From DASUAS01 sp963841415 (GTDB lineage Bacteria; Actinomycetota; Acidimicrobiia; IMCC26256; DASPTH01), in the NCBI GenBank assembly GCA_963841415.1, contig CAWJCN010000001.1, positions 1,550,001-1,614,000 of the forward strand: DNA of 64,000 nt. Direction: 5' to 3'. A program made the position numbers and the translations under genes. The notes under the pieces were generated by a model. It made no database searches. It was not told where the DNA came from and saw nothing but the letters and a program-made list of their open reading frames with translations. Positions within the stretch are counted from its first letter, which is position 1, and each line of letters starts with the position of its first letter. This document shows, one piece after another, positions 1 through 8,663 of the stretch.

Positions 1-408
1 ACGCGTGCCGAGCGTGCTCAAGGTGTAGGGCAGCCCGGCTCTCGCCGCCGCCCGCGCCACCGCCAGCTCGCCGTCGGGATCGGCGATGCGCGTGAAACCG
101 GTCGGTGCCAACACCAGCGGGATGGCGAGCGGTCGGCCGAGCAGCGTGGTCGACGGGTCGGGCTTGCCGACGCCCTGCAGCACCCGGGGGTGGAAGCCGA
201 TGCGGCGGAACGCGGCCATGTTCTCGCCCATGGTGTGCTCGTCCTCCGCGCCGCCGTCGATGTAGTCGAACACGCCACGAGGCAGGCGGCGACGCGCCAT
301 GACCCGGAGGTCGTGGACGTTGGCGGCGCGGGCCAAGCGGCGCTCGACGGGGTCGAGCTGGAACCGGCGGAATCGCATCACCGAGCGCAGGGTCTCGATC
401 ATCGACAT
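1..408 (-). CDS. FMN-dependent alpha-hydroxy-acid dehydrogenase, N-terminal part
   Basis: Reading from ATG at 408, the frame stays open for 136 codons to the window edge, so about the first third of a protein that is usually 380-400 residues is present. It shows the opening signature FDYIDGGAEDE (residues 47-57) and the LAPTGF segment (100-105) that lines the FMN site in the lactate/mandelate dehydrogenase and glycolate oxidase family. These enzymes oxidise 2-hydroxy acids to 2-oxo acids. The active-site His and Arg lie beyond the edge, so substrate and intactness cannot be judged. It is divergent from the SDR gene at 452. Confidence 0.85.
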   Translation of the reverse strand, partial: MSMIETLRSVMRFRRFQLDPVERRLARAANVHDLRVMARRRLPRGVFDYIDGGAEDEHTMGENMAAFRRIGFHPRVLQGVGKPDPSTTLLGRPLAIPLVLAPTGFTRIADPDGELAVARAAARAGLPYTLSTLGTR

Positions 409-451
409 CGCACGAATGCTAGAAGAGGGCACCCCGAGCGGGAGGCTTGTC

Positions 452-1222
452 GTGGAACGGTTCCAGGATCGACACATCATCGTCACCGGCGGCGGCTCCG
501 GTATCGGGCGCGCCACCGTCCTGCGTCTCCTCCGGGAGGAGGGGACGGTGCACACCGTCGACGTCGACGAGCCCGGTCTCGTCGGCACCGCCGAACTGGC
601 TGATGCCGAAGGCATCGGGCATCACCTCACGACCGCGGTGCTCGACATCGCAGACGAGCGGGCCGTCGCCACGGGTGTGCAGGCCACCGTCGACCGCTTC
701 GGCGGGCTCGACGTGCTCGTGAACGCGGCCGGCATCCTGCGCGCCGCCAACACCCACGAGTGCACCCTCGACATGTGGAACCAGGTGATCGGGATCAACC
801 TCACCGGCACGTTCCTCATGTGCCGCGCCGCCATTCCCGCGCTGCTCGAGTCGGCGCACGCGGCGATCGTGAACTTCAGCTCGACCTCGGCGGCGTTCGG
901 ACACCCGTACATGGCGGCGTACGCCGCCAGCAAGGGTGGGATCGACGCGATGACGCACACCCTCGCCGTCGAATACGGCAAGCGCGGCATCCGAGTCACC
1001 GCGGTCGCGCCGGGGAGCATCCAGAGCGGGATCACGGAGACCACCGGCGGGATGCTTCCGTCCGACACGGACTGGAACCTGTTCGTGAAGATGACGCCGA
1101 TGCTCGCCGACGGCTTCGCGCCGCCCGACGTCGTGGCTTCGGTCATCGCCATGCTCGCGTCCGACGACGGCGAGTTCGTCACCGGCACGGCGCTGCGCAT
1201 CGACGGCGGTGCCCACGCCTGA
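452..1222 (+). CDS. SDR family NAD(P)-dependent oxidoreductase
   Basis: This is a 256-residue classical short-chain dehydrogenase. The cofactor motif TGGGSGIG is at residues 12-19, NAAG follows near residue 90, and the catalytic Ser plus YAASK come in the middle. The frame is open further upstream, but GTG 452 is preferred because GGAGG ends 6 nt before it and earlier starts would run into the divergent neighbour. It ends in a dense hairpin shared with the convergent substrate-binding protein gene. The substrate alcohol or ketone is not predictable from sequence. Confidence 0.85.
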   Translation: MERFQDRHIIVTGGGSGIGRATVLRLLREEGTVHTVDVDEPGLVGTAELADAEGIGHHLTTAVLDIADERAVATGVQATVDRFGGLDVLVNAAGILRAANTHECTLDMWNQVIGINLTGTFLMCRAAIPALLESAHAAIVNFSSTSAAFGHPYMAAYAASKGGIDAMTHTLAVEYGKRGIRVTAVAPGSIQSGITETTGGMLPSDTDWNLFVKMTPMLADGFAPPDVVASVIAMLASDDGEFVTGTALRIDGGAHA

Positions 1223-1280
1223 CTCCGCCTTACCCGCCTTGCCCCCGGTCGCTCGCCTCCGCTCGCACATTCCGTCCCAG

Positions 1281-1312
1281 CCGGCGGGACGGGCGGAGCC
1301 CGCTCCCGCCGG
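1281..1312. terminator. Hairpin between convergent genes
   Basis: CCGGCGGGA and its downstream complement TCCCGCCGG, continued by a GGGC/GCCC pair with one bulged base, enclose a GGAG loop. The stem has about 13 GC-rich pairs. It lies between the stop of the SDR gene (1222) and the stop of the minus-strand gene ending at 1333, so it can terminate both. There is no T tract. Confidence 0.6.
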
Positions 1313-1332
1313 GGCGTGCGGACTCGCTCCTT

Positions 1333-2655
1333 CTACGGCTTCGTGAGGTCGGCCTCGAACGTGTAGCGGTTCGACGTGGTGCAGTCGAACGTCCCTGCTT
1401 TCTTCGGGTAGATGCGCGAGAACTTGCCGCTGTTCCACTGCACGACCATGAAGCAGCTCGACGGGACCTTGCCGCCGATGTTCACGGTGCCGGTCATGCC
1501 GCCGGCGTTGAAGCTGGTCATGCCCTTCAGCGAGGTCAGCAACGACGCGCGGGTCAGGCCATCGGTCGACTTCGCCGCCGCGTTCGCCGCTTGTTGGAAC
1601 GCCAGCACGGCCTCGAAGCCGTACACGCCGAAGGCGCTCGCGTTGCCCTTGCCGATGTACTTCAGGAATCCGGCGAGCGTCTTGTTCGACTTCGCCTCCG
1701 AGAACGGCAGGAAGCCGAGGTCGACGTACTCGCCGTTCATCGTGTCCCCCGCGGCGGCCATCGCCTTCTCGTCGTAGCAGGCGCTCGTGCACTGCCAGAC
1801 GACCTTGCTGGAGTCGACGCCCTGGAGCGCAGCTTCCGAGCGGAGCAGCACCGCGCCCGGCGTGGTGAGACCGTTGTCCGACCAGTTGGCGCCGTCCTGC
1901 TTCATCTGGCTGACGACCGGGGTGAACGCGCTCTGCGGCGACGAGTTCGACAGCACCGGCATGCTGGTGACGTCGATGCCGGCGTTCTTGGCTCCGGCTG
2001 CGAGCGCGTCGGTCGAGCGTTCGGCGTCGGGCGAGTCGCTGGTCTTGATGAACGGACCGTGCAGCTCCTTGTTCTGCTTCGCCAGGTACTTGAAGACGCC
2101 CTGGTTGGTCCGGTACGTCTGCGGGTTCTTCCCGACCGTCGAGCAGTCGATCATCGACGGGATGACCGGGAACGACACCGGCGCGCACGCCTCGGGGGTG
2201 CCGAGCACGATCGATCCGATGTCGGGCAGCCCCGTCGCCTGACCGGCCTTGTCCTTGCACCCGGTGAGGTCGGCGAGTCCGGTGAACAGCGCCGTCGCGG
2301 TGCTGACCATCGCGAGGTCCTGGCCGCACGCGGTGATGATCGCGTTGCGGGTGTCGTTCGGGTTGAGGTGCGAGTCGATGAAGTCGACCTTCAGCGTGCG
2401 TCCGGCCACCCCCCCGTTGGCGTTCACGTACTTCGCCGCTGCTTGGGCACCGTCGACGATGCCCTTGAACGCGTTGGGTGCGAGCGAGTTGTCGACGTCG
2501 GCCACGACGGCGACGTCGATGGTCTTGGCCGTGACGCCGATCTCACTCGCGTCCGTCGCGGCCCGGGGCGCGTCGGCCCCCGCGGGCAGTACGAAGACGG
2601 CGACGAGTGCCACCGCCGCGACGAGCACCAACGCGGTACGACGAGACTTCGGCAC
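1333..2655 (-). CDS. ABC transporter substrate-binding protein (Peripla_BP_6, branched-chain amino acid type)
   Basis: The product is 440 residues with a typical Sec signal peptide: a basic start MPKSRR, a hydrophobic stretch to about residue 25, and an AGADA-type cleavage region. The mature part follows the LivK/Peripla_BP_6 pattern, with an early VADVDNS segment, NANGGVAGR and later DGLTRASLLTSLKGM. No permease or ATPase genes are adjacent, so this is an orphan binding protein. In related actinobacteria such proteins often sit near catabolic genes and may bind aromatic or aliphatic acids rather than amino acids; that is inference. Confidence 0.85.
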   Translation of the reverse strand: MPKSRRTALVLVAAVALVAVFVLPAGADAPRAATDASEIGVTAKTIDVAVVADVDNSLAPNAFKGIVDGAQAAAKYVNANGGVAGRTLKVDFIDSHLNPNDTRNAIITACGQDLAMVSTATALFTGLADLTGCKDKAGQATGLPDIGSIVLGTPEACAPVSFPVIPSMIDCSTVGKNPQTYRTNQGVFKYLAKQNKELHGPFIKTSDSPDAERSTDALAAGAKNAGIDVTSMPVLSNSSPQSAFTPVVSQMKQDGANWSDNGLTTPGAVLLRSEAALQGVDSSKVVWQCTSACYDEKAMAAAGDTMNGEYVDLGFLPFSEAKSNKTLAGFLKYIGKGNASAFGVYGFEAVLAFQQAANAAAKSTDGLTRASLLTSLKGMTSFNAGGMTGTVNIGGKVPSSCFMVVQWNSGKFSRIYPKKAGTFDCTTSNRYTFEADLTKP

Positions 2656-2732
2656 GGTTCCCCCCTGGTTCGGGCTCTCGCTGAGCCGACCCGAGGGTAT
2701 TAACCACCCCTGCTTACGTCAACTCGGTGCCG

Positions 2733-3386
2733 TCATCCAGGCCAGCCGGCCGAGACCGCGGCGGCGACCATGCCCACCAGGTTCTCGACGAACACCTCGT
2801 CGTCGAGCTGGTGACGGGCCGGGCGGGTGGTGCGCTCCCGGGCCCGTTCCCGGGCCCGCTCCCGGTCGGCAACCGCTCGGAGGATGAAAGAGGTGATGAG
2901 GCTGGAGCGCTCGTCGAGGATCTCCCGGGGCATCGCGGGCATGCGCTCGGCGAGCAGCGCGTAGACCTCGTTCCCGCCCGTGCGGGCCAGGACCGACTCG
3001 AGCTCGGGGCTGAACCGGGCCGGGTCCTCCCCTGCCAGCTCGGCGACGATCAGCAGGCAGGCCCGCCCCCGCCAGCCGCTGGCGGCCAGCTCCGCGGCCG
3101 GCCGGACGATGGCCTCGACGACGGAGCCGACGTCGTCGGCGGGCGTGCGCAGCGCCTTGGCGAGCAGCTCGCCCTCGCGCTGGGCCAGGAACTCCACGTG
3201 GCGCTCGAGCACCGCGCAGAGCACGTCCTCGCGCGTGCCGAAGTGGTAGCGGAGCGCAGCCCGGTTGCGTTGACCCGCCCGCCGGGTGACCTCGATCAGG
3301 GACGCGTTCCACACACCGTGCTCCGCGAACTCGTGCGCGGCGGCGTCGAGCAGCTGCTCGCGGGTCGCAGAAGCATCGCGGGGCAT
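2733..3386 (-). CDS. TetR/AcrR family transcriptional regulator
   Basis: The 217-residue protein starts at ATG 3386 (MPRDASATREQLLDAA). The frame is open 17 codons further up, but that part lacks family character. The N-terminal helix-turn-helix spans about residues 8-55 and includes ALRYHFGTRED; the C-terminal half is the variable ligand-binding domain. It is divergent from the LLM/SDR/hydratase operon at 3550, and a perfect 23-bp palindrome (3500-3522) between them is the likely operator, which suggests autoregulation and control of the operon. Confidence 0.9.
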   Translation of the reverse strand: MPRDASATREQLLDAAAHEFAEHGVWNASLIEVTRRAGQRNRAALRYHFGTREDVLCAVLERHVEFLAQREGELLAKALRTPADDVGSVVEAIVRPAAELAASGWRGRACLLIVAELAGEDPARFSPELESVLARTGGNEVYALLAERMPAMPREILDERSSLITSFILRAVADRERARERARERTTRPARHQLDDEVFVENLVGMVAAAVSAGWPG

Positions 3387-3499
3387 CCCGAAAGCGTAGA
3401 GCCATCGAGGCGGCAAGCTGGCCGTCGTCGACGCCAACAGCGGGAAGGTGCTCTTGGTCCGGGACCTGTAGGGCGATCAACAATTCGCACTGCGCCGAC

Positions 3500-3522
3500 G
3501 AATCTGACAACCTGTCAGATTC
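3500..3522. promoter_or_regulatory. Perfect palindromic operator
   Basis: The arms GAATCTGACA and TGTCAGATTC are separated by 3 nt. The site ends 28 nt before the LLM start codon and is 114 nt from the divergent TetR start. Size and symmetry fit a TetR dimer site. Confidence 0.75.
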
Positions 3523-3549
3523 CAGCCTCAGACTTCTCCGGGGGGACGT

Positions 3550-4680
3550 ATGGAGTTCGGGATCTTCGTCCAGGGATACACGCCGCAGTTCCGCCGCGAC
3601 AAGGATCCGGAGGCCGAGCACCACGCGCTGATGAACGAGCTCGAGCTCGTGAATGCAGCGGACGCGGCCGGCTTCAAGTACGTGTGGGTCGTCGAGCACC
3701 ACTTCCTGGACGAGTACTCACACCTCTCGGCCAACGACGTGTTCCTCGGCTACCTCGCGCACAGCACCGAGCGCATCCACCTCGGATCGGGCATCTTCAA
3801 CCCGCTCCCCCAGGTGAACCACCCCGCCAAAGTGGCGGAGCGCGTCGCGATGCTCGACCACCTCTCGAACGGCCGGTTCGAGTTCGGCACCGGCCGCGGC
3901 GCGGGAAGCCACGAGATCCTGGGCTTCCTCCCCGACATGAAGGATCTCAGCGGCACGCGCGACATCTGGGAAGACGTGATCCGCGAGTTCCCGAAGATGT
4001 GGATGCAGGACGAGTACCAGGGCTACCAGGGCAAGTACTGGTCGCTCCCGCCCCGCAAGATCCTCCCCAAGCCCTACGTGAAGCCGCACCCGCCGATGTG
4101 GTATGCCGCCGGCAACACCAGCAGCTACGCGATGGCGGCGCACTACGGCCTCGGCGTGCTCGGCTTCTCGGTCGGCAGCATCGAGGAGATGAAGCCGGTG
4201 CTCGAGGCGTACAAGGCCGAGGTCGTGAAGGCCGAGCCGATCGGTGCGTTCGTGAACGACAACGTGATGGTGACCAGCGCGGCGTTCGTCGCTGAAGACC
4301 GTGAGCAGGCGGTGCAATCGATGGCGAACGGGCGCCTGTCGTACCTGCAGAGCAACGTGTTCCGCTACCACGACACCTTCCCGCACCCTGACTGGGCGCC
4401 CACCTGGCCGGACCTCATCCCCGACCCCACCGTCGACGAGGTGCGCGCCCAGATCGGCGCCTCGGGCGTGGTCCTGGGCGACCCCGACGATGCGTTGAAG
4501 GCGTGCCAGGAGTGGGCCGACGCCGGTGCCGACCAGCTGTGCTTCGGCCAGGGCATGGCCACGCAGGAAGAGGCGCTCGAGACCATCCGCCTGATCGGTG
4601 AGCACGTGATCCCGAAGATCGACAAGGACCCCGAGTTCCGCACGAACGGGTTCCGCCGCGACGCCAGCGCGAAGATCTGA
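3550..4680 (+). CDS. LLM class flavin-dependent oxidoreductase (luciferase-like)
   Basis: The 376-residue protein covers the whole bacterial luciferase-like TIM barrel. Recognisable segments are VVEHHFLDEY near residue 55, an IHLGSGIFN strand, and NGRFEFGTGRGAG near 110. The family uses reduced FMN or F420 for monooxygenation or hydride transfer; the cofactor cannot be decided by eye. It is the first gene of a plus-strand operon with an SDR (41-nt gap) and an enoyl-CoA hydratase, downstream of the operator at 3500-3522, and is probably induced when the TetR protein is released. Confidence 0.88.
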   Translation: MEFGIFVQGYTPQFRRDKDPEAEHHALMNELELVNAADAAGFKYVWVVEHHFLDEYSHLSANDVFLGYLAHSTERIHLGSGIFNPLPQVNHPAKVAERVAMLDHLSNGRFEFGTGRGAGSHEILGFLPDMKDLSGTRDIWEDVIREFPKMWMQDEYQGYQGKYWSLPPRKILPKPYVKPHPPMWYAAGNTSSYAMAAHYGLGVLGFSVGSIEEMKPVLEAYKAEVVKAEPIGAFVNDNVMVTSAAFVAEDREQAVQSMANGRLSYLQSNVFRYHDTFPHPDWAPTWPDLIPDPTVDEVRAQIGASGVVLGDPDDALKACQEWADAGADQLCFGQGMATQEEALETIRLIGEHVIPKIDKDPEFRTNGFRRDASAKI

Positions 4681-4721
4681 CTCGCACCAACGCTTCCCGA
4701 CCCGAACGACAGGAACCACCG

Positions 4722-5534
4722 ATGAGCAACCCGTTCAGCTACGAGAACAAGCGCGTCGTCGTGACCGGCGGCGCGACCGGCGTCGGCGCCGGCCTCCTCG
4801 ACGTGTTGGCCGAGCAGAGCGTCGAGCACGTGACCGTGCTCGACATCAAGGCGCCGACCGGTCCACACCACACGTTCATGCAGTGCGACCTGTCGGACAT
4901 GGTCGCGGTCACGGCCGCGGTCGCAGCCATCGACGGCCCGGTGCACGCGCTGTTCAACAACGCGGGCGTCGCCGACACCATGCCGAGGGCGAAGGTGATC
5001 TCCATCAATTACCTGGCGCTGCGTTCGCTCTCCGAAGGCTTGCTGCCGAAGATCCCCGAGGGCGGCGCGATCGTCAACACCGCCTCGACCGCCGGCGGTC
5101 AGTGGCCGACGCGCCTCGAGATGATCAACGAGGTCCTCGACCTCGGGGGACAGTGGGAATCGACACTTGCGTGGCTCGACTCGCACGACATCGGTACCGC
5201 TCCGTACTTCTTCTCCAAGGAGCTGGTGCAGGTCTACACGATGCGCTCGTCGCGTCCGACGCTCCAGCGCGGTGTGCGCACCAACAGCGTGTGCCCTTCG
5301 CCGATCGACACGCCGCTGCTCAAGGACTTCCGCGAGACCATGTCCGACAAGCTCATCGACTGGAACATCGAGCAGGGCAACGGCCGGCCGGTGTCGCCGC
5401 GCGAAGTGGGTCTCGTGCTCGCGTTCCTCGGCAGCGACGCCGCGTCATACGTCAACGGCGTGAACCTGCTGGTCGACGCGGGCTTCACCGCCGCGATGAC
5501 CACGGGTCAGGTCGACTTCGCCGCCATCTCCTGA
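4722..5534 (+). CDS. SDR family oxidoreductase, coniferyl-alcohol/3-alpha-hydroxysteroid dehydrogenase-like
   Basis: The 270-residue SDR begins with NPFSYENKRVVVTGG, with cofactor motif TGGATGVG at residues 15-22, NNAG near 84, and the catalytic YFFSK near 165. The N-terminal FSYENKRVVV pattern and the long stretch between the catalytic Ser and Tyr match the coniferyl-alcohol dehydrogenase / 3-alpha-HSD subgroup. Two relatives are in the window (11979-12815 and 59559-60368). It is the middle gene of the LLM/SDR/hydratase operon and probably oxidises a secondary alcohol in that pathway. Confidence 0.85.
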   Translation: MSNPFSYENKRVVVTGGATGVGAGLLDVLAEQSVEHVTVLDIKAPTGPHHTFMQCDLSDMVAVTAAVAAIDGPVHALFNNAGVADTMPRAKVISINYLALRSLSEGLLPKIPEGGAIVNTASTAGGQWPTRLEMINEVLDLGGQWESTLAWLDSHDIGTAPYFFSKELVQVYTMRSSRPTLQRGVRTNSVCPSPIDTPLLKDFRETMSDKLIDWNIEQGNGRPVSPREVGLVLAFLGSDAASYVNGVNLLVDAGFTAAMTTGQVDFAAIS

Positions 5535-5542
5535 GCGGCGTC

Positions 5543-6331
5543 GTGGCCACCGTCACCCTGGAACGGGCCGGCGACGCAGTCCGGATCATCCGGCTCGACC
5601 GACCCGATCGACTCAACGCGATCTCGTTCGAGCTGGTCGCTGATCTGCACGACGCGCTCGACGAGGTCGCGGCTGACGAGACGTGCAAGGTCGCCGTGCT
5701 CACCGGGGCGGGACGCGGCTTCTGCGCCGGTCTCGACCTACGTGACTTCGGAACGCCACCCAACGCGGGTGAGCACCCGCACTACCCTGCCGGCACCACC
5801 GGACAGTCGTTCATGTCGAACCTCACGCAGCACATCCGGGCGACGCCCCAGATCGTGGTCGCCGCGGTGAACGGCCCCGCGTTCGGCGGTGGCCTGTCGC
5901 TGTCGTTGGCGTGCGACCTGCGCGTCGCCGCGCGCTCGGCCACGTTCTGCTCGGCGTTCATCAAGACCGGCCTCACCGGCACCGACATCGGCGTCACCTA
6001 TCTGCTGCCGCGCCTCATCGGTGCGTCGCGCGCGTTCGATCTCATCGTCACCGGCCGCACGGTCGACGCCGACACCGCGGAGCACCTCGGCATCGTGTCG
6101 CAGGTCTTCGACGACGAGGGGTTCCTCGACACCGCGCTCGGTGTCGCCGCGGGCATCGCCGCCTACACCGGTATCGGGCTGCGGATGACCAAGGAGGTCA
6201 TGTGGGCCAACCTCGACACGCCCAACATGGCCGCGTGCATCGCGCTCGAGAACCGCAACCAGGACATCGCCGGCCGATCCGACGAGGTGCGGGAGTACAT
6301 GCGCGCCTACACCGGGCGCGTCACGAGCTAA
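5543..6331 (+). CDS. Enoyl-CoA hydratase/isomerase family protein
   Basis: GTG 5543, 8 nt after the SDR stop, gives 262 residues of crotonase fold. The frame is open far upstream, but that part is a shadow of the SDR gene. Motifs are GFCAGLDL (first oxyanion-hole strand) and NGPAFGGGLSLSLACDLR. In the second catalytic loop the usual Glu region reads LTGTDIGVTYLLPR, with Asp rather than Glu, so hydratase activity is not assured. The last 4 bp overlap the convergent VOC gene. Confidence 0.85.
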   Translation: MATVTLERAGDAVRIIRLDRPDRLNAISFELVADLHDALDEVAADETCKVAVLTGAGRGFCAGLDLRDFGTPPNAGEHPHYPAGTTGQSFMSNLTQHIRATPQIVVAAVNGPAFGGGLSLSLACDLRVAARSATFCSAFIKTGLTGTDIGVTYLLPRLIGASRAFDLIVTGRTVDADTAEHLGIVSQVFDDEGFLDTALGVAAGIAAYTGIGLRMTKEVMWANLDTPNMAACIALENRNQDIAGRSDEVREYMRAYTGRVTS

Positions 6332-6714
6332 GTGTCCTGGCGCACGAGCTCGATGAGATAGCCGTCGGGGTCGCGCACCATGGCGACGGTGAGCCCCATG
6401 TTCTCGATGGTGCGGGGCTCGAGCTCGGACGTACCGCCTTCCGCCAGCGCGCGCTCATGGGCGGCGGCGGGATCGTCGCTGACCAGCACGATCTTCTCGT
6501 AACCCGTGCCGAGATCGGGGGCATCGGATCGCGACGTGTACTTGATCAGGAGGATGGTGGCCGAGTCGTTCTCGTCGCCGACGAGCACCTCGTGCATGTG
6601 CCCGAGGTCGTACTTGGCCTTCTCCACCAGGCCGAGACCGCGCGTGTAGAACTCCGCCGAGCGGTCGAGGTCGCTCACGTTGATGCCAAAACCGGAGATC
6701 TGGACGCTGCTCAT
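6328..6714 (-). CDS. VOC (glyoxalase/bleomycin resistance) family protein
   Basis: The 128-residue protein has the vicinal-oxygen-chelate layout: a beta-alpha-beta-beta-beta unit beginning GFGINVSDLDRSAEFYTRGLGL, split here as GFGINVSDLDRS then AEFYTRGLGL, and a second unit ending DPDGYLIELVRQ. The final Glu of that unit is a usual metal ligand. Members include lyases, isomerases and extradiol dioxygenases, so the reaction is unknown. It overlaps the convergent hydratase gene by 4 bp and has a gene-free 100-bp upstream region facing another VOC gene. Confidence 0.8.
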   Translation of the reverse strand: MSSVQISGFGINVSDLDRSAEFYTRGLGLVEKAKYDLGHMHEVLVGDENDSATILLIKYTSRSDAPDLGTGYEKIVLVSDDPAAAHERALAEGGTSELEPRTIENMGLTVAMVRDPDGYLIELVRQDT

Positions 6715-6817
6715 CGCCGTGGGACACTAGCCCCGCGCTCCCCGTCACCGCATCGAGCGTGCGACCCGCACCGTCGGGAATCTAGGGCACCGGGACTGTG
6801 GCTACGATGACTCCGCG

Positions 6818-7210
6818 ATGGACACGCCCCTGCAAGGCTTCTCGCACCTCCAGCTGCGCGTGCGCGACGTCGACACCAGCCGCGACTGGTACTCGACCGT
6901 GCTCGGCCTCGAGCCGTACCGCGCCGCCGACGACGGCTCCTACGTCGCATTGCGACACAAGCCGTCGCACATGGTGATCGTCATCTCGAGCCGCGTCGCC
7001 GGTGACGCTGTCGGCGTCGCCGACGCGCCGCTCGACCACGTCGCGTTCGCGGTTCCCGATGGCGACACCTTGCGTCTTTGGGCCGACCACCTCACCGAAG
7101 TCGGCATCGAGCACCCTGGCGTCGAGCTGGAGCTGGGGAAGCCGACGCTGCAGCTGCGCGACCCCGACGGCATCAGCATCGAGCTCGTCGCCCCCGCGCC
7201 GCGCAACTGA
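6818..7210 (+). CDS. VOC family protein
   Basis: The 130-residue product opens with FSHLQLRVRDVDTSRDWYST, a typical first VOC module, and closes with LQLRDPDGISIELV, which carries the expected metal-ligand Glu. The single-domain length implies a dimer that forms the active site between subunits. It is divergent from the VOC gene at 6328-6714, but the two are not close copies. The nearby P450 and the decayed VOC gene at 7221-7403 suggest a small-molecule detoxification or catabolic setting. The specific reaction is unknown. Confidence 0.78.
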   Translation: MDTPLQGFSHLQLRVRDVDTSRDWYSTVLGLEPYRAADDGSYVALRHKPSHMVIVISSRVAGDAVGVADAPLDHVAFAVPDGDTLRLWADHLTEVGIEHPGVELELGKPTLQLRDPDGISIELVAPAPRN

Positions 7211-7220
7211 ACGCGCGCCG

Positions 7221-7403
7221 TCAGCCGGCGCGGAAGTTCGGGTTGCGGACGAACCCGACGATGAGCCCTGCGGTGACATCACTGTCGCGGTGACGATGCC
7301 CTCGCCGACGTCCTCGGCCGCGCAGTGCACGGTGACGCCCAACCTCGACGAGGTCGGCGACCGGATGGATCACGGTGCGGAGCCCCTGCAATGGTGCCGT
7401 CAT
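7221..7403 (-). pseudogene. Remnant of a VOC family gene
   Basis: On the minus strand the ATG at 7403 starts MTAPLQGLRTVIHPVADL, which reads like the first strand of a VOC protein. A second frame then contains AAEDVGEGIVTATV, and the first frame resumes with GLIVGFVRNPNFRAG and a stop. In intact relatives these pieces correspond to the start, the DVGEG..VAT strand and the GNVLGxIxNPHF tail of one protein of about 120 residues. Here about half of the middle is missing and two frame changes are needed, so it looks decayed. The match is from memory of the family, not a search. Confidence 0.5.
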
Positions 7404-7438
7404 GGCCAGAGTGGCGCGGATGGTGCAAGGATCGCGTC

Positions 7439-8611
7439 GTGACGACGTTCGATCCGCTCAGCGCACCCGGCGACTCGCCCGGCCTCGAGGAGCTGCGCGC
7501 CCGGTGCCCGGTGGCGCACACACCGAGCGGGCCCTGGTACCTCGCCCGGTACGCCGACGTCGTCGCCGGCACCCAAGACGTCGAGCTGTTCCAGGCCAGC
7601 TTCCGCCAGCCGGGCGTCGTCGTGCCCGACGAGGAGCAGCTCATCAACGAGATCCCCGAGCCGCGCCACGGCCAGGTACGCCGGGTGATCAACTCCGCCA
7701 TCGCCGTCCACCGGCTGGTGAACCTCGAGCCCTTCTGCGATGAGCTCTGCGACGGTCTGCTCGACGAGCTCCTCGTGCGCGACGAACCAGTCGACCTGGT
7801 GACCGACTACGTGATGCCCGTGCCCAACAACGTGATCGCGCACTTGCTCGGCGCACCGCGCGAGGACTTCCCGAGGTGGGCAGCGTGGTCCGACGAGGTG
7901 GTGCAGGGCACGTGGCCCGCGCTCAACCGCAACGAGCGCGGCGAGGGTCTGCCCGGCGCGCACCCCGAATTCTCCGATTACGTCGACGCGCTCATCGCGG
8001 CGCGTCGCGACGTGCCGCGCGACGACTTCATCACCCGCCTGTTGCACGCCGAGGTCGACGGTCGACGCCTCACCGACGTCGAGGCCCGCACCCAGCTCGT
8101 GTTCCTCTTCATCTCGGGCAACGAGACCACCCGCCACCTCATCGGCAACCTCCTCTGGACCGTCGCCCACGATCCCGACCTCTACGCGCAGCTGCGCGCC
8201 GACCGCGACATGATCTCCACGGCGGTCGAGGAATCGCTCCGGCACGACCCGCCGATCCGGTTCCTGCTGCGGAATTGCAACATGGACCACGACCTGCACG
8301 GTGAACACCTCACCCCCGGTGACAAGGTCGCGTTCGGTCTTCTCTCGGCGAACCGCGACGAGTCCGTGTTCGACGATCCGCACGCCTTCCGGCTCGACCG
8401 GCCGGACCCGCGCGGGCACGTGGCGTTCGGCGGCGGACCGCACGTGTGCCCGGGCGCGAGCCTCGCTCGCTTGGAAGCGCGCGTCGTGCTCGCGGTGTTC
8501 CTCGACCGCGTCGCCGAGATCCGACCGGTCGAGCCCGGTGAGTACGAAGAGGTTCCGGTCGGCTGGGCGCACGGTCCGCGAACACTGAGGGTCACGCTGA
8601 CGTCGTCGTGA
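7439..8611 (+). CDS. Cytochrome P450
   Basis: From GTG 7439, with AAGGA about 8 nt upstream, the product is 390 residues, normal for a soluble bacterial P450. It shows the I-helix SGNETT oxygen-activation motif, the K-helix ExxR as ESLR, and the haem loop FGGGPHVCPG with the cysteine ligand. Frames open upstream of 7439 read through the VOC remnant and look non-coding. No ferredoxin or reductase gene is adjacent, so redox partners must come from elsewhere. The substrate is unknown. Confidence 0.92.
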   Translation: MTTFDPLSAPGDSPGLEELRARCPVAHTPSGPWYLARYADVVAGTQDVELFQASFRQPGVVVPDEEQLINEIPEPRHGQVRRVINSAIAVHRLVNLEPFCDELCDGLLDELLVRDEPVDLVTDYVMPVPNNVIAHLLGAPREDFPRWAAWSDEVVQGTWPALNRNERGEGLPGAHPEFSDYVDALIAARRDVPRDDFITRLLHAEVDGRRLTDVEARTQLVFLFISGNETTRHLIGNLLWTVAHDPDLYAQLRADRDMISTAVEESLRHDPPIRFLLRNCNMDHDLHGEHLTPGDKVAFGLLSANRDESVFDDPHAFRLDRPDPRGHVAFGGGPHVCPGASLARLEARVVLAVFLDRVAEIRPVEPGEYEEVPVGWAHGPRTLRVTLTSS

Positions 8612-8663
8612 GCGACGCTTCCCAGTACTTCCCCGTTGCCGACGAACGACGACGGAGACCACG

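Noticed and set aside
419..2329. Long minus-strand open frame antisense to the SDR gene and in another frame of the binding-protein gene
   Set aside because: Arg/Gly/His-rich translation without domains; it overlaps two genes with clear homology and is the usual high-GC shadow.
760..2703. Long plus-strand open frame of about 650 codons
   Set aside because: It covers the SDR gene in another frame and lies antisense to the substrate-binding protein; no family motifs.
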